DNA from: Gnetum montanum
Lineage: Eukaryota > Streptophyta > Gnetopsida > Gnetales > Gnetaceae
DNA: 64,000 nt
Assembly (NCBI GenBank): GCA_015680685.1
Contig: MNCI01007658.1
Span: 101,959 to 165,958 of the forward strand
Direction: 5' to 3'
The notes under the pieces were generated by a model. The model saw only the letters and a program-made list of their open reading frames with translations, ran no database searches and was not told where the DNA came from. Both the position numbers and the translations under genes were made by a program. Of this stretch, positions 1-12,499 are shown one piece after another (within the stretch, counting starts at the first letter, position 1; the number at the start of each line of letters is the position of its first letter).

Positions 1-234
1 GTGGGATAAGTACGACTTGATTACAAGCATCTACGGATGTGTACGGCTAGTCAAGGAATCGGATGCTTGTCACACTTAGGCTAGTTAGGTGCCTCAATAT
101 GACCGCTTCGAGCACGTGCGTTACGTGTGGTAATCCCAATAACGATTAGCATTTGGTAGCCACAGTTGCATAGTTCAGGGTGTGTACGGTGAGTGGGAAC
201 GGATGTTGATGCTAGGACTTAGTGCTGTAGTTAG
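1..234 (+). repeat. E1 5' LTR remnant (R-U5 part)
   Basis: This stretch aligns with 5213-5461 of the 3' LTR at roughly 90% by eye. It stops at the single N at 235. The last 200 or so bases of the LTR and the primer-binding site, both present in E2, are missing, and the sequence resumes in the untranslated leader. The break is a real deletion or an assembly join. Confidence 0.85.
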
Positions 235-469
235 ANTGGGGACTATGTGTTTGTACGCCAATTAGAACATTAGGAAATCTTTCACATCATTGTGAGCCTT
301 AACGAACCTTTGGGTTAATTAGTTAAACAAGAACATATATAACAGTGAATAGCACACCAATAAAATGGCTTCTTCTCATAAGGTTAACTCACATAAGGAT
401 AACACAAAAGATAGTCAGCATCATACACATAACCTAGACCAGCCAAGTCCTAAATAGTATATGATAACT

Positions 470-2394
470 TATACTCATCCCGATGAGTATATCCCTGATT
501 ACACTTTTACTCTCCATCAGGATGAGCAGTTGCACTAGAGAGATTTGTTTGGTAATATAGTTTTACCACCAGATCGATCTGTTCCAAACATGCTTTTCCG
601 TGCCTTGGCACAGATTGGCATGCAGGAATTATTCGCTGAATATGTTGCTAGAAGATATCATGTAAGGGATTATTATCCCACCGCTACCCAACGTATTCGG
701 GACGAAAGGTAGGAGAGCCAACATTCATTGTTGAAGGGCAAGGTCCCCCATGTCCTTAGTGAAATAGGAGACGAGGAACCCCTCACAATGGGTTTCTTAG
801 ACAACAATGTTCCTCCTCCTCACAATAGTGAAGAGGTTAGGCATCAGGGCCTTCGATCAACTATACATGCTACAGGCTCTTATCCCCGTGAGCACCAACT
901 GTTCACGGTATGAACAACACTCACACTAAGGAAGGACACTTAGATTGTTACAATGATCAAGGCCGAAGCAGCTGAAGAGAAGATAAGAAACATCGCCACG
1001 GTGATGGATCCCCTTCCTCTTCTCCTTTATCTCACCATTCACACTCTCCTTCCACTTCTGGGTGCAACCATCGTAAGCACAATGGAAAGGGTAAAAGTAA
1101 GGAAGATGAAAGACCTCGATAGGAAGGTCGAGAGGAGTTAGGATAAGGGCAAGGACATAGGGAGAGTAGGGAACCACCATGAAGACATCATAGACGTCAT
1201 GACAGGGATGATCATGAAGAACCCCTACTCGTAAACCAAAGCATGCTAGACATCACAGAGGCAGTTAGGATCCCCACAAGGCACTTAAAAGATAGTAGGA
1301 TCAAGTGTTTGGACATAAATAATATCCCACTTTTTGAATGGGGATACAACGCTGATCCTCAACATAATTTACAGGCATTCCACAATGCCTGTGCCTTGCA
1401 AAATCTAGATAATGAGTGGTAGAAGCTCAAGTTGTTCCCAAGGACACTCACTAAAGAAGCAGAGAGCTAGTACCAGTCCTTAGAATCGAAAACCATCAGG
1501 AGGTGGAGTACGATGCTTGAACTGTTTAACAATAAATATCAAACATACTCCAGGGTGTCCAATTTGCGTAAGGAAACAAGATGCTTATGAATCCTTGGAT
1601 GCTGCCATGGCCCACTACTACACACTGCTACATCGTTGCCCAGGTCATGGGTACGCTAAGCTGGACCAACTTTGCCACATTGTGGATGGGCTAAGGAATG
1701 AAATGAGAAGAACTCTTGGGACTTACGCCCAAGGGAGACTTTCCCAACTGAGAGCCCATGAAGTTGAAAGTTTGTTGGAATAAGTAGCGCAAGAAGAGGG
1801 TGAGCTATGAAAGAGAGAAAGTGCGAAAGAATACAACTTCGATCCCTCCCTTCGCAAGAAGGAAGTGAAATTCTATGATGAGGAGGATGAGTCACCACTC
1901 GAGGAGTTGGTGAATCAGAAAACCGTGCTGATCCAAAAGTTAACAATCGAGGTATTGGCTAAGGTAGACCAAATGTGGGATTCCTTAGACTCAAGAATAG
2001 AAACAGTCTAAAAAATCAAAGGCAAAACCAAGTGGAGAAAGTTAAGCCCTGCACATAACAAGGGTAAGGCGAAAATTCCTATTTCCGATGAGGCTATAAA
2101 TTCTGATTCAGAGAATGAGAGTGGATGTGAGGTTTACTATTATGACCATACTAAGGGATGTTCTCCAATTATCTCGCATCTGCAAGAGTCTGGGGTGTAT
2201 GCATTAAATCCAAGACTTAATCAATGGCAAACACCCCAAAGGTTACCTTACCCACAAGGTAACCCAAGGTAGTTCCACCAACCCTTAACATATTATCCAA
2301 GTGGAACACCTCCATAGCCCATTGGACAACATCAGCAGTGGCAATACCCATAATCATGGGGGATGCCACTGCCAACACATCAATACCCTTACCG
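470..2394 (+). pseudogene. E1 gag, decayed
   Basis: Retrotransposon Gag polyprotein remnant. The best-preserved part is 1255-1950, read in shifting frames. It contains a Gag-core segment with an LFPRTLTKEA motif followed by MLELFNNKYQ, then a segment from about 1590 with HIVDGLRNEMRRTLG. Nearly the same segments occur in E2 near 52430-52830, and a diverged version lies on the minus strand near 30.1 kb. Many in-frame stops and frameshifts exclude a working protein. Downstream of the core is a proline- and glutamine-rich tail that runs into the N block. Confidence 0.85.
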
Positions 2395-2758
2395 NNNNNN
2401 NNNNNNNNNNNNNNNNNNNNNNNNNNNNNNNNNNNNNNNNNNNNNNNNNNNNNNNNNNNNNNNNNNNNNNNNNNNNNNNNNNNNNNNNNNNNNNNNNNNN
2501 NNNNNNNNNNNNNNNNNNNNNNNNNNNNNNNNNNNNNNNNNNNNNNNNNNNNNNNNNNNNNNNNNNNNNNNNNNNNNNNNNNNNNNNNNNNNNNNNNNNN
2601 NNNNNNNNNNNNNNNNNNNNNNNNNNNNNNNNNNNNNNNNNNNNNNNNNNNNNNNNNNNNNNNNNNNNNNNNNNNNNNNNNNNNNNNNNNNNNNNNNNNN
2701 NNNNNNNNNNNNNNNNNNNNNNNNNNNNNNNNNNNNNNNNNNNNNNNNNNNNNNNNNN
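2395..2758. other. Assembly gap of 364 N
   Basis: Only N here. The left flank (gag tail, CAATACCCTTACC) corresponds to about 53430 in E2, and the right flank to 57537 in E2. The gap therefore stands where E2 has about 4.1 kb of protease, RT, RNase H and integrase. Either pol is deleted in E1 or the gap is under-sized. Confidence 0.95.
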
Positions 2759-4741
2759 ATCTCTCCCTTACAACTCAGTCATGGGGGAGATGGCCACCTA
2801 TGCTAACCATATGGGGCCCTCATTTTTTTTTCAATTTTTGTTTTACATGTTTTTGTTTTATAAATTTCTTTAACTTTTTCTGTTTTTGTTTTACAAATTT
2901 CTTTAGCTTTTGATGTTTTTGTTTCACAACATCATTGTACTTTTCTATTTTGTGTGTGTGTGTATCCACCCTTTAAGTTCGTCACCCAATAAGTGTTTAG
3001 ACTGATGGTATGAACTGTTTTCATATTGATTGCTAATGTTTGGTTTTTACCTTTAAGTTACAATGTTGATACTAAGGTATGTTCTTTTGATATGGCAGGC
3101 AATGAGATCACTTCATCCATCCATCCATCAAAGTCTATGGTTTCTCTTGGCTTGGAAATGTACAGTTCCCTTCCAATAAGAACTTTAACGAATCGGTAAC
3201 TGGGTATTTCTCAAACTAAGGAAGGACTCTAGGATTACAAAGGGTGTGACTTCAATGGAACTTGATGATTTTGTGTTGGTCATTCACTTGGGTGCTTGGG
3301 TGTTTTCTTTTTGAGTTTTCTTACCATTCCGATGTTACCCATTCTTCGGAAGCTAGGACAATAAAAATAAGAAGTCTTTGCATGGTGTGGTCCCCACGCA
3401 TAAAAACACAAAACACATAAAAAAACAAACCAAAGTGAGGATTCAAAGCACACCCCTTAGATGAAATAAAATTTGGGCTACAAGCACTGGTTATGGAACC
3501 AAAGTGTTCCCTCTAACTAAGGCCCTTCTCACTTCCCATTCTCTCCTTTGTTTCATCGAAATGATGGTGGCTCTTTGAAGATGCATCCTCGTTATCCAAG
3601 TGGATGGTTTAACTGAATGCATTGATGCGAAGTCACTGGAAGTGGTTGGTTTGAGCCCAGAGTTGGAATGAGATTCACCAAGTCACATTAATCATAAAAC
3701 ACACAAGGGGTTGTACACCACCTTGTTCTTGGGACTCCATTCCACTTCCCTTCTATCCACCCTTCTCTCCACTATTCACCTCATTGTCGGTTGTATCATT
3801 AGTGTATATTTTGGTTGATGCATTATTTTCTTTTTGGTAAATTCTTCTAGTTAAGACTTTAACTCTTGTTTCAAAGGACATTCCTAGAGCCTATGGACTC
3901 TTTGAATGTGGGATTGTCAGGGCATTAAGGGCATGAGCCTGCTTGGGGGAGGACCCACTGACATTTCTATTTGGAGCAGTAGTTAACTTCTTTTCCTTAA
4001 AATTTTGCAATTAATTTTATTTTTGTTCATTTCCATCTTGACATCCACTTCATTGATGCCATAGTTGTCCCTTTTTACCTATCTTTCTTACTCCTTTTCT
4101 TTCTCCTTTCTAACGCTACCGGAGGTTTGCGATTAGTCATGGGGGTACGGGGCCTGATTTTTTTGATTTTTTCTCCTAAGCCCTGAATTTTTTCGTTTCT
4201 CTTCCTAACCCCTACCCCTTCGGTAGTCATCATTTACATCTTCCCAGATCCATATCAGCCATACCACAACTTAGCCAATGATTTTACACTGAAGCAAGGT
4301 ATCAATTACATTATGATTCAATTACCCTTGCTAATATATGATTATGTTGTGTGTGCATATGGTAATCATTCAACAACGAAGTGGATCTGGAGCAAACACT
4401 TGGAATGGAGCCACACTGAAGTAGCTATGCAAGGAGCAAGACTGATGATGCGCATACAGATAGACAGCGGAAGGCGCAATCTAGGCGTTGGCAGCAGCAA
4501 GACTCTTCTCTCTTCTTCTCTTCTCTTCTCTCTCCTCTTTTCTCTCAGCTACCAAATGTGGCCTGCTGTCATTATAATAAGGTGTTCATCCTTGTTGTCA
4601 TGAACACCAGATTTATCAAGTTTTGTAATAATGAACCGTTCACATGTCATTCCATTAGTTCCATTCCCCTCAATAATCCCATACCTACCTGATATTATTG
4701 CAAGGAACTCAAGGATGAGTTTTCATTCAGTCATGGGGGTA
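2759..4741 (+). other. E1 3' non-coding tail between pol and LTR, with PPT
   Basis: No open reading frame of interest is seen. The stretch is collinear with 57537-59517 of E2. It holds T-rich runs, a short TG microsatellite (2951-2961) and three copies of an AGTCATGGGGG-like purine tract, near 2776, 4136 and 4731. The last one abuts the 3' LTR and is the likely polypurine tract. A long tail of this kind after integrase is known for Athila/Tat lineages; no envelope-like protein can be read in it. Confidence 0.75.
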
Positions 4742-5655
4742 TGATGAGATGCGAATTGCACAAGCCATGATATCGCGTACGCAATATCGCAGCTGACGTG
4801 ATATCGCATCCCCTACGATATTACGTATGCAATATCGTGGTTTGCCGCCAAATCTATCAATAAGAGGCGACACTCCCCTCATTTGTAATCCTAGGCGTAA
4901 AGTAGCAAAGCTCTGGTGGATTGATCACCCCAGAGATAGAATATTTTCCATGTGCCCATAGTAGGAGTCCTCCAAGTGAATGGTTCTTTATTCGAGCAGC
5001 ATTGTACCTGAACGCAAGTTGTGTATGGCAATAAAGACAAAATTTGTGGATAAACCTTGCAGTGCATGGATAGGCTTATTAATGTTATTTATTGCTTTCC
5101 TAGTAATGCGACATGAGTACAACTTGGTTATGAGCGTTGACAAACGTGTACGGCTAGCCAAGGAATCGGCTACTCATCGCGATTAGATTCTCTCACCCTT
5201 ACCTCCTAGAACATGGGATAAGTACGACTTGATTACCAGCATTTACGGATGTGTACGGCTAGTCAAGGAATCGGCTGCTTGTCACACTTAGGCTAGTTAG
5301 GTGCCTCAGTACGACTGCTTCGAGCACGTGCATTATGTGTGGTAATCCCAGTAACGATTAGTGTTTGGTAGCCACAGTTGCATAGTTCAAGGTGTGTACA
5401 ACAAGTGGGAATGGATGCTGATGCTAGGACTTAGTGCTATAGTTAGAATTAGTTTTAGTCTCTCAACCCTTCACCCCTTAGCATAGGAGATAAACTGTAA
5501 AATACCAAAAAAATCATATACCTCGGACTTACTTAACCATACACCGTGACAACAATAAGTATGTCTGGGAAGACAACGATTAATTAACCCCAAGTGTTCC
5601 TTGCAGCATTTAGGCATTTAGTCTGCGGAGTGTAGGGGTACCTTGCCACTCATCA
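4742..5655 (+). repeat. E1 3' LTR
   Basis: The LTR begins TGATGAGATGCG after the purine tract and ends CTCATCA, the same ends as the E2 LTRs. Length is 914 bases. The U3 part (about 4745-4850) is unlike E2 and contains dyads around GATATCGCGTACGCAATATCG and GATATTACGTATGCAATATCG. From about 4940 onward the R-U5 part is clearly homologous to E2. An AATAAA near 5029 is a plausible polyadenylation signal. Confidence 0.88.
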
Positions 5656-5660
5656 ACTAT

Positions 5661-6516
5661 TAATATTCACAAGACAATACCAATATATACACATAACCCA
5701 TGTGATAGCTAGAATATCTATATATAGTGTAGAATATGTAATATTGTCATGAGTACTTATAATCAATCATTTTATTGTATTTTCTTTATTAGTCTTTATT
5801 TATCCAATTAGTGCTAGAGTTCATTAAGTTGTGACTTGTAACCACTATTATTTTGAAGGATTAGCTATAAGAATGTACGCACCTATGCCATGTTCTAGTT
5901 ATAGGGAGAAAAACACCTATGGTCTCTCACTCTTATGATGAGGCTTTAGATAGGAGACTCATTGATACATCATAGTGGGTATCAATTCCTAACTATCTAT
6001 AGGGGTGCCCATCACCAACCATCCATCAACAAGCATTACTAGCATCGTCATGGAGACATGGATCAATTTAGAATAGCTTAAGCCATTACATGTCATAATT
6101 ACAATACATTTGATTCCAACATATAACATGACTACATATATCAAGTATAATAGTCCTACATACTTTAGAAAGATAATAGCATAACTTATCATAGCTATAT
6201 TTCTTACTACTAGCATACATAATTAAATAAGTATAATTTGGTTAAAATAACAATTAAGTAACCTCTAGAAGAAAATTTGCTAATATATTAAATAAATTTC
6301 ATAATTGACTAGTACATAAGAAGACAATACCAATGACACTAATTTTACCTTAATCAGATTTATATAATCTAATTATGTGCATTTAAATTTTATTAATAAA
6401 ATAATAATATTTAATTATTGTAATCCTAGAAATATTGTGAATAGACACTAGGATCACAATTTTTAAGATTGAAGTCACACTGATCACCACAACATTATAA
6501 CTAATTTCCACAAATC
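5661..6516. other. AT-rich interval between E1 and T1
   Basis: About 0.85 kb with no readable gene, LTR or tRNA-like motif. The short frame at 5989-6216 (-) shows no family resemblance and no splice context. Confidence 0.5.
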
Positions 6517-6521
6517 TTAAA

Positions 6522-8162
6522 TGAAACACCCCAAAAAATGCAAGGTCATCCTTGCTTCACCAAGCCTTGCAACTTACGCAGCACCATGACAGTTCTTTGG
6601 GAGGAGAACACTCTAAGTCCAGGCTGGCTAGTTTGGCAAATTTTCTACTTTAGGTGAAAACAGGCTCTACCGGTCATCTTGCCTATCCACCTAAGTAGCT
6701 TGCCCAGCCAATAGCCTGATCAGAAATGGTGCACGGAGTTGGCAGTAGCATTCTGGATGCATAAAATAGTTTAGTAAGTTTTCTAAGTCACAAATTCTAC
6801 TACGCTACGCTACACCTTGCTATGTAGCATCGCAAGCTTCAAAAGACAATTGTAGAATGAAGCGCCATGCTACGCTACGTGACATGATGCAGCATAGCAT
6901 GACAATAGCTTCATCACCAATTCCTCACACCACTTTGGAGGCGGCGGACCATGTTTGCTACTACGCTACACTAAGCTACAAGGTGCAGCGAGGTGTAGCA
7001 ATCCTGCGGAAGAGACAGAAGGTAGCTCAAAGGGTGGGATCAACAAGTTTGCAGGTCTTGCATTGCAGGAAGGAAAGTTCGCAAATCAACCAAGTTTTCA
7101 CAACTAAGGCCAGTCGCTATGCTACATAGCATAGCATAGTGTAGCAAGCATGCAACACATGTAGCGGAATGCACAACAAGGTGCTACGCTACGCCAAGCA
7201 TGCTACGCTACAAAGCATAGCAAAACATGCGGGTGGTTATGCAACATCAATGCACTTCACCTAATAGGACCATTGGCACACATCTCTAGACATTGATGGT
7301 GTAATTATGATGTGGCAGGTTTATAGTTATGGCATAGCAGGTTTGCATTACAACGGTCTTGTAGGTCCAATGGTCATACGCAGCACGTATGACGCCAACA
7401 AGTCAATGTGGACCTAGGGCACATGGCATTCAAACCATCCCTTTGGCATGTCCTTGATCCTATAAATACCTCGACAAGTAGCATTCAAAGGTTTAGTTCA
7501 GAATTTTTCAAAGAAAAGAATAACATTCAAAAGTGAGGAGTTCTCCCCGATTCCTTGACTTTTCATCCCCCTGGCATTCACTCTGGCATTCAAGCTTTCT
7601 TTCATGCGCATTGTAACATCAAGCATTGTAAGCCTTCTATTTGACACTACAAATAGTTAGCATTTGTAGCTGGCATATTGTCCCATTCCCTTTCTACCAC
7701 ATTGGTAGAATCCCCGCATTGTCAATGCCCAAGGTTGTGCCCAAGCGCGCAACCTGTCTTGCTCTACACGTCTCGGTTACTCTTGGGATCTTTGCACTCC
7801 GCCACACTGCGCAACTGATTGTATCCACCCTGACAGAGCAAGCTTATAGCTTCAAAGTGGTGCATTTTTCTAGCCATATTTTACTTTATTTCCTGCTCAT
7901 TGTTGAGTTTTTTACACTATTTTTTCTCTTCCTACTTTATTTACCTTCCAACATTACTCTATATTTCCATTTCTTTTTCAAAAATATATGTTGCAAAAGG
8001 CTATATAGACACCGATTAAGTCCCTGTCTGATTGACCAGACTGTTCAGGGCACCCTATATCTGCACACACCCAGCATGGCCCTCCTACGGGTATAGGGTT
8101 GAAACGGTCGTGCCCACCAATCCCTCGGTGTTTTCCAACCATCGATGTTTTCGTTTGCTATA
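6522..8162 (+). repeat. T1 5' LTR
   Basis: Starts TGAAACACCCC and ends near CTATA; the right LTR ends CTACA, so the final CA has decayed. It contains several GCTACGCTAC / GTAGCATAGC motifs between 6800 and 7220, and a TATAAATA box at 7461-7468 upstream of a presumed transcription start. The 151-codon open frame at 7641-8096 is LTR sequence shared with the right LTR and is not a gene. Confidence 0.88.
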
Positions 8163-8168
8163 GTTTTC

Positions 8169-8187
8169 TGGTGCTAGAAGGAGGGCC
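8169..8187 (+). promoter_or_regulatory. T1 primer-binding site candidate
   Basis: TGGTGCTAGAAGGAGGGCC follows the 5' LTR by six bases and starts with the TGG expected of a tRNA 3'-end complement. I cannot assign the tRNA with certainty. Confidence 0.5.
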
Positions 8188-8254
8188 TTTTCATGCCTTT
8201 TCTATGTGTCATGGTAGTTCTGTGAGCCTTCTACACCCTGATATGCATAAGTGC

Positions 8255-8760
8255 AAACGTGACACCCTTTTGTGGTTGTTTACGCTTTGTGTGATGTAGA
8301 TCAGTCACCTCAATGATTCCTTGGGAGCCCTATAGAATACAAGGCCTCCAATTGCCAGCTAACTAGCTCGTTTTACAGTAGTCTTACATGCGTTCTATAC
8401 CCCATCTCGCGTGGTACAAAGAAGTCACCTCAACGGTCCCCCTGGGATCCTACGAGACATAAAGGCTTTGATCGCTAGTTAGCTTGCCCATCCTACGGTA
8501 GTCTTACATGCATTATGTACCCCATCTCACGTGGTACAGATTGGTCAATGCGACAGTCCCTCAGGGATCCTACGAGACATAAAGCCTTCTTGGTTGCCAG
8601 TTAGCTAAAATTGCCCTACAGTAGTCTTGCACGTACTCTAAACCTCACCGCGCACTAGCATACATGTGATACCCTTTCATGCTTGTTTATGCTTTGTGTG
8701 GTGCAAATCAGTCGCCTCGATGATTCCTCTAGAATCCCGCAAGATGTAAAGTCTTCTTCC
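8255..8760 (+). repeat. T1 leader tandem array, about 120-bp unit
   Basis: Successive units begin near 8301, 8421, 8541 and 8708. Each carries a GTCACCTCAAYGRTTCC-like start, a middle containing GCTAGTTAGC or a variant, and an end with TAGTCTTACATGC plus CCCATCTCGCGTGGTACA. The third and fourth units have diverged more. The array sits in the untranslated leader between the primer site and gag. Confidence 0.85.
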
Positions 8761-9059
8761 TTTTTGCTATTTTCTAGTTTCCCAGTTTGTTCACACTCTT
8801 TTGCATAAATTTTGCATCTCTTTGCATAACTACTTGTTTAATGATGGGTTTTTCTACTACTGCTACTAATGCCTTCAACGTAGAAGTTTCCTTCAACGTT
8901 GAAGATCCCATCATGGTTCAAGGCACTATTGGTGCCGAACAACCATTGAATCTAATACTAGAAACACGTTGATTGCTCAAAATCCAAAACCTAGGACCTG
9001 AGGGGTTGGGCCAGCAACATTAGCATTACAATTTCATTTGTGAAAAGGTGTAGGTAAAT

Positions 9060-10910
9060 CTACCCTTGGATTTACATGAACTTGAAGAAAAATGTAGCTT
9101 CGAGTTTGCTTACTGCAACAGGAAGGAATTTGTCCTTATTCCCAGCATTTTATTACCTTTGACACAAGCATACCAAAGGATTCTAGAACAACTAATTTCG
9201 TTGGCTAGGCTTAGGGAGTAACAAGACACAACGTCCAACCAAGATGATGCTTTCCAAGATAGCCAAGAGGAACTTAATTCCCAATCAGACGAGGAAGGCC
9301 CAACTGGTCCCCCTCCTGTCCCTCCTACTCAATCCTTCTGGGCCAAGCCTTCGTCTCTTATCGATCCCTTTGTAATTATGCCTATGCTTCCACAACCCGT
9401 GATCACAACTGCTATGGGTAGCCATGCCAATCTTGTGGGGTTCCAACACCCTATTTTGCCTAGAGCTATCGTCCCTTTGTCGATTGTTCAGCAATCTATT
9501 CTTGTAGCACATCATACGCCAATCATGGCTATCCTACCACATGTTCATGTCATGCCTCTTGCACAAGCATACATGACTTCTACATCTATTCCTATGTTCA
9601 TGTCAGTTCCATCCACTGTGGCAGGCCCCAGCCTTTCCACATGGTGGGCCCCATTTTCTTCTTCACACATTCTACAAGTGTTGCAAATGTCTCACTACGT
9701 TCGTTCATGAACCCACCAAGCCTTGTAGATAGTACAACCTAACAAAGGGCTATGGTCCATGCTGTCAACGACACAAGCAGTCTACCTGGTAGCCCAACCT
9801 ATGGTCGTCACCTTAACAACATAGGCAGTGCTGCACACGGAGGTCGTCCGAATAGTACCACCAATGGGTCAAGCCACCACCCTTGCCATACCATAGGTGG
9901 GGGCTGCCCTTGCAGTTCCCCCACCATCCATAATGCAGTTGGGTCTGGACCAAGCATTCCAGCTCATCCAGACCCTCACTGAGGAAATAAAACACCTCAA
10001 AGCTACTGGGTCTGACATGGTACAAGTCATGGACTTCTACTAGGATGACCCTATTAGCCCTGCAATCCCTGCTTTGATGTTACCTCCAGGGATGTCTCTC
10101 CCACACTTCATAAAGTATGATGGGAAGGGGGATCCCAATGCATACCTTGTCACCTTCAGGTTTGAGTCTTTGCTATTGCAACAATGGCTGCACACGATCA
10201 TTCACGTCTTCACCATGTCCCTAGCCAGGAAGGCCCTAGATTGGTATTACACGTTGCCATACTTATCCATTTCAACCTTGGAAGAGCTGCTGACCCAATT
10301 CTTGACACACTTCAAGTACAAATTGAAGCCAAAAACCACACTAGATTAGCTAATGAGCATGAAGTAAGACCCACTAGAACCAGTCCAAAAATTTATTCAA
10401 CGTTGGAACACAACCCTTAATGAAATCCATGAGCCCATCGTAGAAGCCCACTTGTTGGCCATCTTTAAGGGTGTAGTGAATGACTTCATCAAGTTCAAAT
10501 TGTACTACCTCACCCCTCACTCTCTTAGTCAAGCTTTTGCTCAAACTAAGAGCATACAGGACACGACAGAGGCAAGCAAAGACTTGACCTACATCACTTA
10601 CAAGAGCACCTTCACAAAGAAGGAAAAGGATAAAGCCCCAACAACCATAGTGGTCACTGTGGCAATTGAGGCCAAGCGTAAACCTAGCAACAATAGTAGC
10701 AAGAATAGCAAGAAATCAGCCACACAAGCTGCTAACCCAGCACCCAAACCGGGCCACATGCAGCAACCTATTGAACCTACGCCTGAGACATTTGCATAAC
10801 CCAAACCCAACTTTGAGCACAAAGACTACCCAAGGTACACCTTGCTACCTCTAAAGCCTTCAGAGCTTCTGAAGCAATTGTTGGCAGCAGGATACATCCA
10901 ACATAAGTAG
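9060..10910 (+). pseudogene. T1 gag, decayed
   Basis: Gag polyprotein remnant. The core at 10074-10349 shows PHFIKYDGKGDPNAYL near its start and a KALDWYYTLP motif later, which fits the Retrotrans_gag family (PF03732). It continues in other frames through 10380-10560 (FIQRWNT, then a helix-rich segment) and ends in a lysine- and asparagine-rich basic tail at 10600-10790. An upstream proline-, threonine- and serine-rich region at 9300-9700 may be an N-terminal extension. Stop codons break it repeatedly. Confidence 0.8.
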
Positions 10911-11499
10911 ATGTCAGAAGAGGGAAACATGAGACATCAACGGTACTGCACGCTCCTTAGGAATCCCTCCTTGGCCTTTTCCAATGAGCCTTTGGTTCCT
11001 AGGAGTTTCAGGCTATACACATTTTGTGACTACCACCAAGAATGTGCACAACACAGATTATTATCAGTCATTGCAAGCCAACATCCAAAGATTAATCGAC
11101 CAAGGAAAACTGGTGTTGGATGAAAGCAACTCAATGCACCCTAAAAACCAATCTATGTATGTCTACAACAATCCCCTCAATGCCAAAACTTTTGGTTATG
11201 TCATCAACGCTATCGGCATTGACAATGATCCTAGGCCACCTCGGTAGCCATCCGTGATCTGTGTGCCTCAGCGTAGTGCACCAGCATCACCAACGGTTGG
11301 TCCAAGCTTGCAGCATCCTTTCATCTTGAAAGTCCCACCATGGGCATCCACCTTTTCCCCACTTGTTAGTGGAGCCACGCAGCCCCGTCAGTTAACACTG
11401 CTAGCTCCATTCATCATCAGGGGGTCGGCACCTCCGGCGACCCCTATCTTACGTGGCAAAGCTGAATAACCTTCTCACTCTGCAAGGTGAGAAGTCCAC

Positions 11500-12370
11500 T
11501 TGGCAGGCGAGATGTCGAAGGGAAGTACTATCAAATATGTCCCCAAGCCTATGTTTCCACCCCTTGCATCTATACCTTCACCCCCAAAGGTAAAGGTCAA
11601 CATGACTACGCAACCTACATCACCCAACCGACAAGGATCTGAACCCAAATCAGAAGTCCCCTCCCCTCGGGAAATTCATCTTCTAGGATGGATCGAAGAA
11701 GAGGAAAGTGTCAAACAAAGGGGTGGCCAAGACCTTCTGGATTTCCTCACCCAAGTCAAGCAAGCTCCAAAGTAGAAAAATGCTACACTGAGCTTGTAAG
11801 AACTAATCATGACATCTATGCTCCACTACAAGGCTCTAGTTTGCATGTTAACAGCAGTTTCGATTGATGAGAACATGCTAGCGGAAGAGGGAGCGATCCA
11901 TTTAGTCATGCTTTCCTTTGTACCCGTGGAGTCTACAACACCTCGATTGACTTTCCATGACAATGCCATTAGGGAAGATCCCGAAGGAGGTCAAGTAACA
12001 ATAGCATCTCTCTTCATCACAATTCGGGTTGGCCAACATCGGATCCGAAGGGTAGACATTGATAATGGGGCTGCCACAAATGTCATTCCCTTCCCCATTG
12101 TGGACAAGTTGGGATTGGTCAACCAAATCAAGCCCACAACAACATCGTGTCTGAGGTCCTTCAATGGGGCACACGTCTTGGTGAAAGGCACAATCTATGT
12201 AAACTTCGTAGTAGGGGACTAGTTCCCCATAGATGCAATATTCATTGTGATCGAGGAAATGCCCAAGTTCAACCTGATCTTGGGAAGATCATGGTTGGCG
12301 CAACTTAGGATTGTCTCCAAGTCGAAAACACATGGGTTGAGTTTCCCTTCCAAGTGGAGGGCGATGATGT
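11500..12370 (+). pseudogene. T1 aspartic protease domain, decayed
   Basis: The retroviral-type protease fold is readable from 11809. It has a strand ending VDIDNGAATNVIP, where the usual D-[ST]-G catalytic triplet has become D-N-G. After a stop at 12220 comes a second half with FNLILGRSWLAQL, matching the ILGR-x-W/F-L end of plant retroelement proteases. The substituted triplet and the stop make it inactive. The sense coding then halts and does not resume until about 18390. Confidence 0.82.
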
Positions 12371-12499
12371 GAATGAGGGCCTTGGCGAAACACCTCGTCC
12401 TTATGTTTCGATCAACCCACGTTGGGTCAAGAAGTAGCTACGCATAGCGTAGCAACCCTACTACTTCCTGCCTAATCGCCATCTTCTTGTACATTCTCC

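Larger units (their letters stand above)
1..5655 (+). mobile_element. E1: Athila-like Ty3/gypsy element, left end outside the window
   Basis: The first 234 bases match part of a second copy at about 5213-5461, so the window opens inside the 5' LTR of a plus-strand LTR element whose 3' LTR is 4742-5655. Between them are a decayed gag, a block of N and about 2 kb of non-coding tail. The same order and sequence occur in E2 (50307-60529), which has the full pol; in E1 everything from the end of gag to the end of integrase is absent or hidden in the N block. The bases after the 3' LTR (ACTAT) would be the target duplication, but the left partner is outside the window. Athila placement rests on similarity to E2. 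Confidence 0.85.

Noticed and set aside
7641-8096. 151-codon open frame, with a 174-codon relative at 26543-27067
   Set aside because: Both lie inside the paired LTRs of T1 and show no protein family; they persist as chance frames in homologous LTR sequence.
8255-8760. Regularly spaced repeats resembling a CRISPR-like array
   Set aside because: Units are contiguous 120-bp tandem copies without unique spacers, in a retrotransposon leader of a plant genome.
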